Source: Microcella humidisoli
GTDB lineage: Bacteria; Actinomycetota; Actinomycetes; Actinomycetales; Microbacteriaceae
Direction: 5' to 3'
DNA: 64,000 nt
Assembly: GCF_024362325.1 (NCBI RefSeq)
Contig: NZ_CP101497.1
Location: forward strand, 1,178,001 to 1,242,000
Shown here one piece after another: positions 49,749-59,330 of the stretch. Under the pieces are notes generated by a model. That model was not told where the DNA came from. It saw only the letters and a list, made by a program, of their open reading frames with translations, and did no database searches. The translations under genes were made by a program, and so were the position numbers. Position 1 is the stretch's first letter; every line of letters starts with the position of its first letter.

Positions 49749-50642
49749 ATGACGACTGCAATGACCCGCCCCGCCCACGCCACCGCTGCGCGCCCCCTGA
49801 AGCGCCGGAAGGCCTTCGACTGGAGCCAGCCGGGCGTCTACCTCGTCGCGCTCTTCGTCGTCGTGATCTCGGTGGCGCCGGTCGCCTATGTCTGGATCGG
49901 CGGCTTCCGCACGACACCCGACATCAACGCCGATCCGGCGGGATGGCCGAACCCCTGGTCGCTCGAGAGCTACATCGGCGTGCTCACCTCGAGCCGCTTC
50001 TGGGGCTCGGTGTTCTCGTCGTCGCTCGTGGGCCTCGGCACGACCCTCGGCGTCGTCGTGCTCGGCGTCATGGCCGCGTTCGTGATCGCGCGCTACACCT
50101 TCCGCGGGCGGGCCGCCCTGTACGCGCTCTTCGCCGCGGGCCTCATGTTCCCGCTCACGGTGGCGGCCCTCCCGCTCACGGTGCTGCTGCGCGACATCGG
50201 GCTGCAGGGCTCGTTCCTCGGCCTGATCATCCCGCAGGTCGCGTTCGCGCTGCCGACGACGATCATCATCCTCGTCCCGTTCCTGCGCGCGATCCCGGCC
50301 GAGCTCGAAGAGGCCGCGGTGATCGACGGCGCGACGCGCGTCGGCTTCTTCTGGCGCATCCTGCTGCCGCTGTCGACTCCCGGGCTCGTCACCGTCGGCG
50401 TGCTCGCCTTCATCGGCAGCTGGAACGCCTACCTGCTGCCGCTGCTCGTGCTCGCCGCGGGCGGCATGCCGCAAGACCTCTGGACGCTGCCGCTCGGCGT
50501 GCAGCAGTTCTCGACCCAGTACTCGGCCGACACCGGCGCCGTGCTCGCCTACACCTCGCTCTCGATGCTGCCCGCGCTCGCGTTCTTCCTCGCGGCCGAG
50601 AAGCGCATCGTCGGCGGACTGACGGGAGCCGTGAAGGGATGA
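49749..50642 (+). CDS. Sugar ABC transporter permease (MalG-like)
   Basis: 297 residues, six helices starting VYLVALFVVVISVAPVAYVW. EAA loop EEAAVIDGATRVGFFWRILLP near 195-215, and the C-terminal helix MLPALAFFLAAEKRIVGGLTGAVKG. ATG 49749 follows the previous stop by one nt; its own stop overlaps the GH3 start (ATGA). It pairs with the upstream permease. Confidence 0.92.
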   Translation: MTTAMTRPAHATAARPLKRRKAFDWSQPGVYLVALFVVVISVAPVAYVWIGGFRTTPDINADPAGWPNPWSLESYIGVLTSSRFWGSVFSSSLVGLGTTLGVVVLGVMAAFVIARYTFRGRAALYALFAAGLMFPLTVAALPLTVLLRDIGLQGSFLGLIIPQVAFALPTTIIILVPFLRAIPAELEEAAVIDGATRVGFFWRILLPLSTPGLVTVGVLAFIGSWNAYLLPLLVLAAGGMPQDLWTLPLGVQQFSTQYSADTGAVLAYTSLSMLPALAFFLAAEKRIVGGLTGAVKG

Positions 50643-53014
50643 CCGTGCACACCTCGCACACCGCCGTCGGTGCCGCCGCGCCCTGGCACGATCGCTCGCT
50701 GTCTCCCGAGCAGCGCGTCGACTCCCTCGTGGTCGCCATGACCGTGCCCGAGAAGATCGCCCAGCTCTACGGCGTGTGGGTCGGCGCCGACACGGGCGGC
50801 GGCGACGTCGCGCCGCACCAGCACGAGATGGACGACGCCGTCGATCTGGATGCCCTGCTCGAGCACGGCCTCGGCCAGCTGACCCGGCCCTTCGGCACGG
50901 CCCCCGTCGACGCGGGTGTCGCGGCGCTCTCCCTCGCGAGCACCCAGCGCCGGATCGTCGACCGCAGCCGCTTCGGCATCCCTGCCATGGCCCACGAGGA
51001 GTGCCTCGCGGGTTTCGCGGCCTGGGGAGCGACGGCCTACCCGGTGCCGCTGAGCTGGGGCGCGAGCTTCGACCCCGAGCTCGTCGAGCGCATGGCCCGC
51101 CGGATCGGCGATGACATGCGTTCGGTCGGCATCCATCAGGGCCTCGCCCCCGTGCTTGACGTCGTGCGCGACGCCCGCTGGGGGCGCGTGGAAGAGACCA
51201 TCGGCGAGGATCCGTACCTCGTCGGCACGGTCGGCACCGCGTACGTGCGCGGCCTCGAGTCGGCCGGCATCGTCGCAACGCTCAAGCACTTCGTCGGCTA
51301 CTCCGCGTCGCGCGCCGGTCGCAATCTCGCGCCCGTCTCCGTCGGGCCGCGCGAGCTCGCCGACGTGCTGCTGCCGCCCTTCGAGATGGCCGTGCGCGAG
51401 GGCGGGGCGCGCAGCGTCATGAACTCGTACAGCGACCTCGACGGCGTGCCGAGCGCGGCCGACCGCTGGCTGCTGACCGAGCTGCTGCGCGAGCAGTGGG
51501 GCTTCTCGGGCACCGTCGTCGCCGACTACTTCGCCATCGCCTTCCTGCGGCTGCTGCACGGCACGGCCGACACCTGGGCCGAGGCGGCGGGTGCCGCGAT
51601 CGAGGCCGGTATCGATGTCGAACTGCCGACCGTCAAGACCTTCGGCGAGCCGCTGCGGGCCGCCGTCGAGCAGGGCGTCGTCGCCGAGGCCCTCATCGAC
51701 CAGGCGCTGCGCCGTGTGCTGCTGCAGAAGCTCGAACTCGGCTTGCTCGATGCCGACTACAGCCCCGTGCCCGCGGCCCTCGTCGGGCGCGACGCCGATC
51801 ACCTCGAGGCGGTGCGCGGCGCGGTCGACCTCGATTCGCCGGCCAACCGTGCGCTCGCGCGCGAGCTCGCCGAGCGCTCGGTGGTGCTCGTGCGCAACAC
51901 GGGCGTGCTGCCGCTCGCCGCGCCCCCGCGCATCGCGATCATCGGCCCCAACGCCGACGACCCCTACGCGATGCTCGGCTGCTACTCGTTCCCCACCCAC
52001 GTCGTCTCGCAGCACGAGGGCGTCGCGATGGGAATCGAGATCGCCACCGTGAGCGAGGCCCTGCGGGCCGAATTCCCCCGAGCCGACATCGTGCGCGAGC
52101 GCGGCACGGGCGTCGACGACGGTGAGCTCGACGGCATCGCCGCCGCGGTGGATGCCGCGCGCACGGCCGACGTCGCCATCGTCGTGCTCGGCGACCGCGC
52201 GGGGCTCTTCGGCCGCGGCACGAGCGGTGAGGGCTGCGACGCTCCCGACCTCTCGCTGCCCGGCGCCCAGCAGCAGCTGCTTGACGCGCTGCTCGACACG
52301 GGCACGCCCGTCGTCGTCGTCCTGCTCACCGGGCGGCCGTACGCGCTCGGCTCGGCTCCGCAGCGGGCCGCGGCGATCGTGCAGGCCTTCTTCCCCGGTG
52401 AGGAGGGTGCGGCGGCGATCGCCGGCGTGCTGAGCGGGCGGGTCGCGCCGACGGGGCGACTGCCCGTGAGCATCCCGGCCCACCCCGGCGTGCAGCCGTC
52501 GACGTACCTCGCCGCGCCGCTCGCCCGCGCGACCGACGTGTCGAACATCGACCCGACGGCGGCCTACCCCTTCGGGCACGGTCTCGGCTACGGCGAGCTC
52601 GTCTGGACCGATCTCGAGAGCCCCGACCGCGAGACAGCGGTCGACGGCGAGGTCATGCTCTCGATGCGGCTCGTCAACCCGAGCGACCGCGAGCTCACCG
52701 ACGTCGTGCAGCTCTACCTGCACGACCCCACCGCGTCGATCGTGCGCCCCGTGCAGCGGCTCATCGGCTTCCAGCGGGTGACTGTGCCCGCGGGCTCGAG
52801 CGCACGCGTGGCGGTGGCGGTGCCGATCGCCCTCACGAGCTTCACCGGGCGCGACGGCCAGCGCATCGTCGAGCCGGGTGACATCGTGCTCGGATTCGGC
52901 CGCTCGAGCGCCGATATCCCGCTCACGACGACCGTCGTGGTGACGGGTGAGGCGCGCGCCGTCGGGGCCGACCGGGCACTGCACCCGCGGTTCCAGGTCG
53001 TGCTCGGCCCGTGA
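50639..53014 (+). CDS. GH3 beta-xylosidase, intracellular
   Basis: 791 residues from ATG 50639, no signal peptide. GH3 N-terminal barrel with FGIPAMAHEECLAGF, APVLDVVRDARWGRVEETIGEDP, the Lys-His pair LKHFVGY and the nucleophile Asp296 in VVADYFAI; the alpha/beta sandwich with SVVLVRNTGVLPL; and the C-terminal fibronectin-III domain from about 665. The motif pattern is that of actinobacterial beta-xylosidases. It is coupled to the permease and the GH10 gene by 4-nt overlaps, and splits imported xylo-oligosaccharides to xylose for XylA/XylB. Confidence 0.92.
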   Translation: MTVHTSHTAVGAAAPWHDRSLSPEQRVDSLVVAMTVPEKIAQLYGVWVGADTGGGDVAPHQHEMDDAVDLDALLEHGLGQLTRPFGTAPVDAGVAALSLASTQRRIVDRSRFGIPAMAHEECLAGFAAWGATAYPVPLSWGASFDPELVERMARRIGDDMRSVGIHQGLAPVLDVVRDARWGRVEETIGEDPYLVGTVGTAYVRGLESAGIVATLKHFVGYSASRAGRNLAPVSVGPRELADVLLPPFEMAVREGGARSVMNSYSDLDGVPSAADRWLLTELLREQWGFSGTVVADYFAIAFLRLLHGTADTWAEAAGAAIEAGIDVELPTVKTFGEPLRAAVEQGVVAEALIDQALRRVLLQKLELGLLDADYSPVPAALVGRDADHLEAVRGAVDLDSPANRALARELAERSVVLVRNTGVLPLAAPPRIAIIGPNADDPYAMLGCYSFPTHVVSQHEGVAMGIEIATVSEALRAEFPRADIVRERGTGVDDGELDGIAAAVDAARTADVAIVVLGDRAGLFGRGTSGEGCDAPDLSLPGAQQQLLDALLDTGTPVVVVLLTGRPYALGSAPQRAAAIVQAFFPGEEGAAAIAGVLSGRVAPTGRLPVSIPAHPGVQPSTYLAAPLARATDVSNIDPTAAYPFGHGLGYGELVWTDLESPDRETAVDGEVMLSMRLVNPSDRELTDVVQLYLHDPTASIVRPVQRLIGFQRVTVPAGSSARVAVAVPIALTSFTGRDGQRIVEPGDIVLGFGRSSADIPLTTTVVVTGEARAVGADRALHPRFQVVLGP

Positions 53015-54243
53015 CCACCGATCCGCTCGCGCACCGTCGGGGACGCGCCCGGGTCACGGTGGTCGGTGACGACGGCGCACCCCTCGCCGGGCGCGCGGTG
53101 CAGGTCGAGCAGCAGCGCCACCGTTTCGAATTCGGGTGCATCGCCTTCGATCTCGTCGAGCACGCCAACGGTCGTGCGCCGCAGGATGCCGCGCTCGCCG
53201 ACGACTGGCTCGCACTGTTCGGCCTCGGGGTGCTGCCGTTCTACTGGGGCGACTTCGAGCCGCAGCCCGGGCATCCGCGCACCGAGGCGATGCGGCAGAC
53301 CGCGCGTTGGCTGCGCGAGCGAGGCGTGCGCGTCAAGGGCCACCCGCTCGTGTGGCACACCGTGAAGGCCGCGTGGCTCGATGCCCTGCCGACCGAGGAG
53401 GTCGAGCGCCGCGTGCTCGCGCGCGTGCGCCGCGAGACCACCGACTTCGCAGGCCTCGTCGACGAGTGGGACGTCATCAACGAGGTCGTCATCATGCCCG
53501 ACTTCACGAACGAGCCCGACGGGGTGCCGAACGCCGTGAGCCGACTCTGCCGCGAGCGCGGGCGGGTGCAGCTCGTGCGCAGCGTCATGGACGAGGCCCG
53601 CGCGTGCGACCCCGCAGCGCGACTGCTCATCAACGACTTCGACCTCTCGGCCGACTACGTCCGGCTGATCGACGAGGTGCTGAGCGCCGGCGTGACGCTC
53701 GACGCCATCGGCGTGCAGACCCACATGCACCAGGGCTTCCGCGGCGAGGAGCTCGTCGACATCGCCGACCGGTTCGCGCAGTTCGGGCTGCCGCTGCACT
53801 TCACCGAGACGACGATCGTGTCGGGCGACCTCATGCCGCGCGACATCGTCGACCTCAACGACTACCGGCCGGCGTCGTGGCCCTCCACGCCCGAGGGGGA
53901 GGAGCGTCAGGCGCGCGAGATCGTCGAGCACTACCGCCTGCTCGTCGGGCATCCCGCCGTCGCGTCGATCACCTACTGGGGCCTCACCGATCGAGGCGCC
54001 TGGCTCGGTGCGCCCGTGGGGCTGCTGCGCGCCGATGGCACGCGCAAGCCCTCCTACGACGCGCTGCACTCCCTCCTGAGAGACGAGTGGTGGATGCCCG
54101 AGACTGCGCTCGTGACCGACGCCGACGGGGCGGTCGTCATCGAGGGCTTCGCGGGCGACTACGCGCTGCACGTCGACGGCGAGACGCGGGGGCTCGCGCT
54201 CGCGACGGGTCGGTCGCAGCTCGTGCTCGGCCCGGCGCGCTAG
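53011..54243 (+). CDS. GH10 endo-xylanase lacking a signal peptide
   Basis: 410 residues from GTG 53011 (GTGA overlap). GH10 barrel with the conserved KGHPLVWH, acid/base Glu158 in DEWDVINEV, and nucleophile Glu266 in HFTETTI. A short N-terminal beta extension (residues 10-45) and a C-terminal strand region after about 370 flank it. There is no secretion signal, so it is cytosolic and would trim imported xylo-oligosaccharides rather than attack xylan outside; intracellular GH10 enzymes of this kind are known. Its stop overlaps that of the convergent LacI gene in CTAG. Confidence 0.92.
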   Translation: MTTDPLAHRRGRARVTVVGDDGAPLAGRAVQVEQQRHRFEFGCIAFDLVEHANGRAPQDAALADDWLALFGLGVLPFYWGDFEPQPGHPRTEAMRQTARWLRERGVRVKGHPLVWHTVKAAWLDALPTEEVERRVLARVRRETTDFAGLVDEWDVINEVVIMPDFTNEPDGVPNAVSRLCRERGRVQLVRSVMDEARACDPAARLLINDFDLSADYVRLIDEVLSAGVTLDAIGVQTHMHQGFRGEELVDIADRFAQFGLPLHFTETTIVSGDLMPRDIVDLNDYRPASWPSTPEGEERQAREIVEHYRLLVGHPAVASITYWGLTDRGAWLGAPVGLLRADGTRKPSYDALHSLLRDEWWMPETALVTDADGAVVIEGFAGDYALHVDGETRGLALATGRSQLVLGPAR

Positions 54244-55283
54244 GCGGCCGGCGGCGGTCCCGAGCTGTCGCGCACGACGAGGCTCGTCGCGAGATCCATG
54301 CGCGCGGCGGGACCGGATCCGTCGGCGTCGCCAGCGCCCATCGCGAGCACGAGGCGCGCCGCTTCGACGCCCATCTGCCGCAGCGGCTGGTGAACCGTGG
54401 TGAGCCGCGGGCTGACCCAGCGGCACAGGGGGATGTCGTCGTAGCCGACGATCGACAGGTCGTCGGGAACCCGCAGGCCGAGTGCGCGGGCCGCTTCGAG
54501 TGTGCCGAGGGCCTGCAGGTCGCTGCCCGCGAAGATCGCCGTCGGCCGGTCGGGGCGCGAGAGCAGCTCGTGCGCGATGCGCCGCCCGCCCTCGACGTGG
54601 AAGTCGCCGAAGCGCTCGAAGCTCGGGTCGATCGGCAGGCCGACCGAGTTCATCGCCGAGCGGAAGCCGTCGAGCCGGGCGAGCGAGCACATCATGTCGT
54701 CCGGGCCCGTGATGGCGGCGATGCGCCGGTGGCCGAGCTCGATGAGGTGCCGGGTCGCGGCGAGCCCGCCCGACCAGTTCGCCGAGCCCACCGAGGGAAC
54801 GTCGGGCGAGGGGTCGCCAGCCGGGTCGACGATGACGAAGGGGATGGCGCGCGACCGCAGGCGCTCGCGCAGCGCCGGCGCGAGCTCGGAGAAGACGAGG
54901 ATCACGCCCGCCGGTCGGCGCCGGAGCACCCCGTCGAGCCACTCGATGCCGGGGGAGTGCCGGTCGCCCGTCACCGTCAGCACGACACTCAGCCCGTGTT
55001 CTTTCGCGATGCTCTCGACGCCGTCGATGAGCTCCATCGACCAGATTCGGTCGAGTTCGTGGAAGACGAGCTCGATGAGCTCGGGCTGCGCTGACGAGGA
55101 GGCCGAGCGCCGGCGGTACCCGCGCTCGGCGAGCAGCGCCTCGACGCGCTGGCGCGTGTCGGGGGCGACGTCGGGCTTGCCGTTGAGCACCTTCGAGATC
55201 GTGGCGAGCGAGACGCCCGCCTCATGGGCGACGTCGGCGAGCCGCACGCGCTCGCCCTGCTCGGCGGCTCCAGTCATGATCAT
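54240..55283 (-). CDS. LacI-family regulator, probable xylan-operon repressor
   Basis: 347 residues from ATG 55283, six nt after TAGATT (leaderless). HTH RLADVAHEAGVSLATISKVLNGKPDVAPDT, hinge region, and sensor domain with IAKEHGLSVVLTVTGD, FVIVDPAGDPSPDVPSV and IVGYDDIPLCRW. The upstream palindrome CCGAAACTTACGA nearly equals the one in the xylan operon promoter, so this protein probably controls both itself and that operon. It lies downstream of the ROK gene on the same strand. Confidence 0.92.
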   Translation of the reverse strand: MIMTGAAEQGERVRLADVAHEAGVSLATISKVLNGKPDVAPDTRQRVEALLAERGYRRRSASSSAQPELIELVFHELDRIWSMELIDGVESIAKEHGLSVVLTVTGDRHSPGIEWLDGVLRRRPAGVILVFSELAPALRERLRSRAIPFVIVDPAGDPSPDVPSVGSANWSGGLAATRHLIELGHRRIAAITGPDDMMCSLARLDGFRSAMNSVGLPIDPSFERFGDFHVEGGRRIAHELLSRPDRPTAIFAGSDLQALGTLEAARALGLRVPDDLSIVGYDDIPLCRWVSPRLTTVHQPLRQMGVEAARLVLAMGAGDADGSGPAARMDLATSLVVRDSSGPPPAA

Positions 55284-55298
55284 GAAGCGAATCTAGCG

Positions 55299-55311
55299 CC
55301 GAAACTTACGA
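55299..55311. promoter_or_regulatory. Candidate LacI operator, second copy
   Basis: CCGAAACTTACGA differs from the xylan operon site at 47441-47453 in two positions. It overlaps the stop codon of the ROK gene and lies 16 nt before the LacI start, just upstream of its -10 box. Confidence 0.6.
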
Positions 55312-56523
55312 CGCCGTGGTCGAGACTGTCGAATCGAGCGGAACGTCGGTCGGATCGGCGATGATGCCGTCCCACGCCAGCTCGGCCGCTCCCATGAGCA
55401 GGCGCTGAGCCCCGAGTGCGGCGACCTCGATGCGCACGTCGGTCGCGGTCACCGAGAGCGCGTCAGCGAGCACCGACTGCCGCAGGTCGTCTCCCGCCGC
55501 CGCCCACAGGGCCGCGAGGTACCCGCCGAGCACGATGCGCTCGGGGTTGAGCAGGTTCACGGCGCTGCGCAGGGCGATCGCGAGCCAGCCGAGCTGCTCG
55601 CGCACGACCGTGCGCACGGGACCGTCGGCCGCTTCGGCGGCGACCGCCCGCTGCAGCGCGGCATCCAGCTCGTCGTCGTCGGCCTGCGTCAGCCCGACGG
55701 CGGCCGTGAGCGTGCCGCGCCGCACGAGCGCTTCGAGGCAGCCGTGGGCACCGCACGCGCACGCGATGCCGTGCGGGTCGACCGAGACGTGCCCGATCTC
55801 GCCCGCGTAGCCCGCAGCGCCTTCGACGGGCCGTCCGCCGATGACGAGACCGCCACCGATGCCGCTCGCGCCGCCGTTGAGGTAGAGCACCGAGGCGGCG
55901 CCCTGGCCGGCCCCGAAGGTCAGCTCGGCACGGCTGCCGAGGTGCGCATCGTTGGCGACGGCGACGGGCATGCCGAGCGCAGAACTGAGGGCGCTCGCGA
56001 GCGGCTCGTCGCGCCAGCCGAGGCGCGGGGCGAGGCGCACGCAGCCGTCGCCGCGTCGAACGAGGCCGGGAACGGCGACGCCGACGGCGAGGACCCGGGC
56101 GTCAGGATGCGCGGCCGCGAGCTCGGCGACGACGCGCGCCGCGACGGCCACGACCTCGTCGGCGCTCGGACGATCGGCGGGCGTGCGCCGACGCTCGACG
56201 ATCTCGCCGCCGAGCGAGACGAGGGCGATGTCGATGACGTCGAGCTCGGGATTGATGGCGGCCACGAGCCACCGCGACCGGGTGACCACGAGGGGGCTCG
56301 GGCGGCCGACGCCCGATCGGCGGGCGTCGTCACGCTCGTCGACCCAGCCGTGGGCGACGAGCACGCCCACGAGATCGCCGATGGTCGAGCGGTTGAGGCC
56401 CAGGGCGCGCGTCAGATCGGCGCGGGTGACACCCCGGCGGCGGTGCACGAGGTCGAGCACTGACGAGAGGTTGCGGCGGCGCACGGCGTTGGCGTCGAGA
56501 GGCGTGGTTCTCGCGTTCGGCAT
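55306..56523 (-). CDS. ROK-family XylR-type repressor
   Basis: 405 residues from ATG 56523, after GGAG. N-terminal winged helix NLSSVLDLVHRRRGVTRADL to LNRSTIGDLVGVLVAHGWV, then a ROK sugar-binding domain with AVGVAVPGLV, the nucleotide-like GGASGIGGGLVIGG, and the zinc motif CACGAHGCLE. Proteins of this layout are xylose-responsive repressors of xylAB. It is divergent from xylA with a GGTT/AACC inverted repeat between them. Confidence 0.92.
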   Translation of the reverse strand: MPNARTTPLDANAVRRRNLSSVLDLVHRRRGVTRADLTRALGLNRSTIGDLVGVLVAHGWVDERDDARRSGVGRPSPLVVTRSRWLVAAINPELDVIDIALVSLGGEIVERRRTPADRPSADEVVAVAARVVAELAAAHPDARVLAVGVAVPGLVRRGDGCVRLAPRLGWRDEPLASALSSALGMPVAVANDAHLGSRAELTFGAGQGAASVLYLNGGASGIGGGLVIGGRPVEGAAGYAGEIGHVSVDPHGIACACGAHGCLEALVRRGTLTAAVGLTQADDDELDAALQRAVAAEAADGPVRTVVREQLGWLAIALRSAVNLLNPERIVLGGYLAALWAAAGDDLRQSVLADALSVTATDVRIEVAALGAQRLLMGAAELAWDGIIADPTDVPLDSTVSTTAS

Positions 56524-56556
56524 GTCTCCAGTCTGGCCCCCCGCGCGCCATCGTGA

Positions 56557-56571
56557 TAGGTTGTGCAAACC
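56557..56571. promoter_or_regulatory. xylA promoter with inverted repeat
   Basis: TAGGTT (56557-56562) is the likely rightward -10 box of xylA. GGTT at 56559-56562 and AACC at 56568-56571 form an inverted repeat that overlaps it and also the leftward start region of the ROK gene, suitable for XylR binding. A GAGGAG ribosome site precedes the xylA ATG. Confidence 0.5.
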
Positions 56572-56607
56572 AACAAATTGGGATGACCCCCGCACCGAGG
56601 AGACACC

Positions 56608-57798
56608 ATGGCAACGACGCCGACCCCCGCCGACCACTTCACCTTCGGGCTCTGGACCGTCGGCTACAACGGTGCCGACCCCTTCGGCGGGCCGACCCGC
56701 GCGCCCCTCGACGTCGTGCACGTCGTCGAGAAGCTCACCGAGCTCGGCGCCTACGGCCTCACGCTGCACGACGACGACCTGTTCGCGTTCGGCTCCACCG
56801 ACGCCGAGCGGCGCACCCAGATCGATCGGCTCATCGCTGCGTCAGCATCCACGGGCCTCAAGGTGCCCATGATCACGACCAACCTGTTCAGCGCACCCGT
56901 CTTCAAAGACGGCGGCTTCACCTCGAACGACCGCGCCGTGCGCCGCTTCGCGCTGCGCAAGGTGCTGCGCAACCTCGACCTCGCCGCTGAGCTCGGTGCA
57001 CACACCTTCGTCATGTGGGGCGGCCGCGAGGGCGCTGAGTACGACGCCGCGAAAGACGTGCGCTCGGCGATCGCGCGCTACCGCGAAGCCGTCAACATCT
57101 TGACGCAGTACGTCACCGACAAGGGCTACGGAATCCGCTTCGCGATCGAGCCCAAGCCCAACGAGCCGCGCGGCGACATCCTGCTGCCGACCCTCGGCCA
57201 CGCCATGGCCTTCATCGAGACGCTCGAGCACCCCGAGCTCGTCGGCCTCAACCCCGAGGTCGGGCACGAGCAGATGGCGGGCCTCAACTTCACGGCCGGC
57301 ATCGCGCAGGCGCTCGAGGCCGGCAAGCTCTTCCACATCGACCTCAACGGCCAGCGCGGCATCAAGTACGACCAAGACCTCGTCTTCGGCCACGGCGACC
57401 TGCACAACGCCTTCTCGCTCGTCGACCTGCTCGAGAACGGCGCCCCCGGCGGCGGTCGTGCGTACGACGGCCCGCGCCACTTCGACTACAAGCCCTCGCG
57501 CACCGAAGACGAGAACGGCGTGTGGGCCTCGGCCGCCGCCAACATGCGCACCTACCTGCTGCTCAAGGAGCGCGCCGCGGCGTTCCGCGCCGACCCCGAG
57601 GTGCAGGCGGCGCTCGCCGCGGCCCGCGTCGACGAGCTCGCGCAGCCCACGCTCGGCGCGGGCGAGACGGTCGACGACCTGCTCGCCGACCCCACCGCGT
57701 ACGAGACCTTCGATTCGAGCGCCTACTTCAACGGCAAGGGCTTCGGCTTCGTGCACCTGCAGCAGCTCGCCACCGAGCACCTGATGGGCGCCCGCTAG
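56608..57798 (+). CDS. xylA: Xylose isomerase
   Basis: 396-residue class I TIM-barrel isomerase, D-xylose to D-xylulose. Sequence signs: [18 protein letters not shown] at the N terminus, [12 protein letters not shown] with the active-site His, [13 protein letters not shown], the metal-site [13 protein letters not shown], and [16 protein letters not shown]. Length and motifs match actinobacterial enzymes. It is followed by xylB and opposite the ROK repressor, the usual xylose cassette. Confidence 0.97.
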   Translation: MATTPTPADHFTFGLWTVGYNGADPFGGPTRAPLDVVHVVEKLTELGAYGLTLHDDDLFAFGSTDAERRTQIDRLIAASASTGLKVPMITTNLFSAPVFKDGGFTSNDRAVRRFALRKVLRNLDLAAELGAHTFVMWGGREGAEYDAAKDVRSAIARYREAVNILTQYVTDKGYGIRFAIEPKPNEPRGDILLPTLGHAMAFIETLEHPELVGLNPEVGHEQMAGLNFTAGIAQALEAGKLFHIDLNGQRGIKYDQDLVFGHGDLHNAFSLVDLLENGAPGGGRAYDGPRHFDYKPSRTEDENGVWASAAANMRTYLLLKERAAAFRADPEVQAALAAARVDELAQPTLGAGETVDDLLADPTAYETFDSSAYFNGKGFGFVHLQQLATEHLMGAR

Positions 57799-57812
57799 CC
57801 GTGACGCTCGCG

Positions 57813-59321
57813 ATGACCCTCGTCGCCGGCGTCGACACCTCGACGCAGAGCTGCAAGGTCGTGATCGTCGATGCCGCGACGGGGGCGACCGTGCGCGAAG
57901 GGCGCGCGCCGCATCCCGAGGGCACGGCGGTCGACCCCGCGGCGTGGTGGGCCGCGTTCGTCGCCGCGGTCGAGCAGGCCGGCGGGCTCGCCGACGTCGC
58001 CGCGATCGCGGTCGGCGGCCAGCAGCACGGGCTCGTCGCGCTCGACGCCGAGGGCCGCGTCGTGCGCGACGCCCTGCTCTGGAACGACACCCGCTCAGCC
58101 GCCGCTGCCGCCGACCTCATCGCTGAGGTGGGGGCGGCCGACTACGCGCGCCGCACCGGGTCGGTGCCCGTCGCCTCGTTCACGGTGACGAAACTGCGGT
58201 GGATGCGCGACCACGAGCCCGAGCTCGTGCCGAGCATCGCGGCCGTCGCCCTGCCGCACGACTGGCTCACGTGGCGACTGCGCGGCTACGGTCCCGTCGG
58301 CGAGAGCGCGCTCGGTCCGCGGCTGGAGGAGCTCGTCACCGACCGCTCCGACGCGAGCGGCACGGGCTACTGGTCGCCCGCGACGAACGCCTACGACCTC
58401 GACCTGTTCGCCCTCGCGCTCGGGCGCCCGGCGCGCGAAGCCGACCCGAGCCGAGCATCCACGCCCGCATCGACCGGTCTCCACAATTCAGGAGACCCGG
58501 CCCCGGTCGTGCTGCCGCGCGTGCTCGAGCCCGGCGTGTCGACGACGGTCGACGCCGAGACTCCTGAATTGCGGGGATCGCGCGCGGGCGTGCTCGTCGG
58601 CCCGGGCGCGGGCGACAACGCCGCCGCGGCGCTCGGCCTCGGTGCTGGCGCGGGCGACGTCGTCATCTCGATCGGCACGAGCGGAACCGTGTTCGCCGTG
58701 AGCCCCGAACCCGTCGTCGACGACTCGGGCGCCGTCGCCGGCTTCGCCGACGCCGCGGGCGCCTTCCTGCCGCTCGTCGCCACGCTCAACGCCGCGCGCG
58801 TGCTCGACGCCGTGGCCGCGCTGCTCGGCGTCGACCACGACGGCCTCGCCGACCTCGCCCTCGCGGCCGAGCCCGGTGCGGGCGGCGTCGTGCTGCTGCC
58901 CTACTTCGAGGGCGAGCGAACGCCCAACCTTCCCGACGCGACCGCGACGCTGAGCGGCCTGACTCTCGCTTCCACCACGCGCGAGAACCTGGCCCGCGCT
59001 GCGATCGAGGGGATGCTGTGCGGCCTCGCCGACGGACTCGACGCCATCGCGCGCCACGGCCTGCAGCCCCGGCGCCTGCTGCTCGTCGGCGGCGCGGCGC
59101 GGTCGCGGGCGGTGCCCGCGATCGCCGCGGCCGTGCTCGGCCTGCCGGTCGTCGTGCCCGAGCCGGGGGAGTACGTCGCGCGCGGCGCCGCACGCCAGGC
59201 GGCCGAGCTGCTCGGCCACAGCACGGAATGGCCGCTCGAGCTGCATGCGGCGGTCGAGCATCCCGTTCAGCCTCAGGTGCGCGCCGCCTACGCCGCCGCG
59301 TTCGCTGGCGCTCGTCACTAG
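57813..59321 (+). CDS. xylB: Xylulokinase carrying two short inserted repeats
   Basis: 502 residues from ATG 57813 (GTG 57801, just after the xylA stop, is in frame and possible). FGGY kinase: [12 protein letters not shown] phosphate-binding loop, [33 protein letters not shown] and [15 protein letters not shown]. It phosphorylates D-xylulose. Between ALGRP and RAGVLVGPG, where homologues have one short loop around VLPRVL, this protein has extra Ser/Thr/Pro-rich residues on both sides, coded by two opposite copies of a short repeat (58477-58578). Both preserve the frame. Confidence 0.93.
   Translation: MTLVAGVDTSTQSCKVVIVDAATGATVREGRAPHPEGTAVDPAAWWAAFVAAVEQAGGLADVAAIAVGGQQHGLVALDAEGRVVRDALLWNDTRSAAAAADLIAEVGAADYARRTGSVPVASFTVTKLRWMRDHEPELVPSIAAVALPHDWLTWRLRGYGPVGESALGPRLEELVTDRSDASGTGYWSPATNAYDLDLFALALGRPAREADPSRASTPASTGLHNSGDPAPVVLPRVLEPGVSTTVDAETPELRGSRAGVLVGPGAGDNAAAALGLGAGAGDVVISIGTSGTVFAVSPEPVVDDSGAVAGFADAAGAFLPLVATLNAARVLDAVAALLGVDHDGLADLALAAEPGAGGVVLLPYFEGERTPNLPDATATLSGLTLASTTRENLARAAIEGMLCGLADGLDAIARHGLQPRRLLLVGGAARSRAVPAIAAAVLGLPVVVPEPGEYVARGAARQAAELLGHSTEWPLELHAAVEHPVQPQVRAAYAAAFAGARH
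58477..58578. repeat. Two opposite copies of a short palindromic repeat inside xylB
   Basis: Copy 1 at 58477-58496 is GTCTCC-N8-GGAGAC with core CAATTCAGGAG (58484-58494). Copy 2 carries the exact complement CTCCTGAATTG at 58561-58571, in reverse orientation, 66 nt away. Copy 1 is itself a near-perfect hairpin; copy 2 is more degraded. The coding frame is kept through both. Confidence 0.7.
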
Positions 59322-59330
59322 CCTGAGCGC

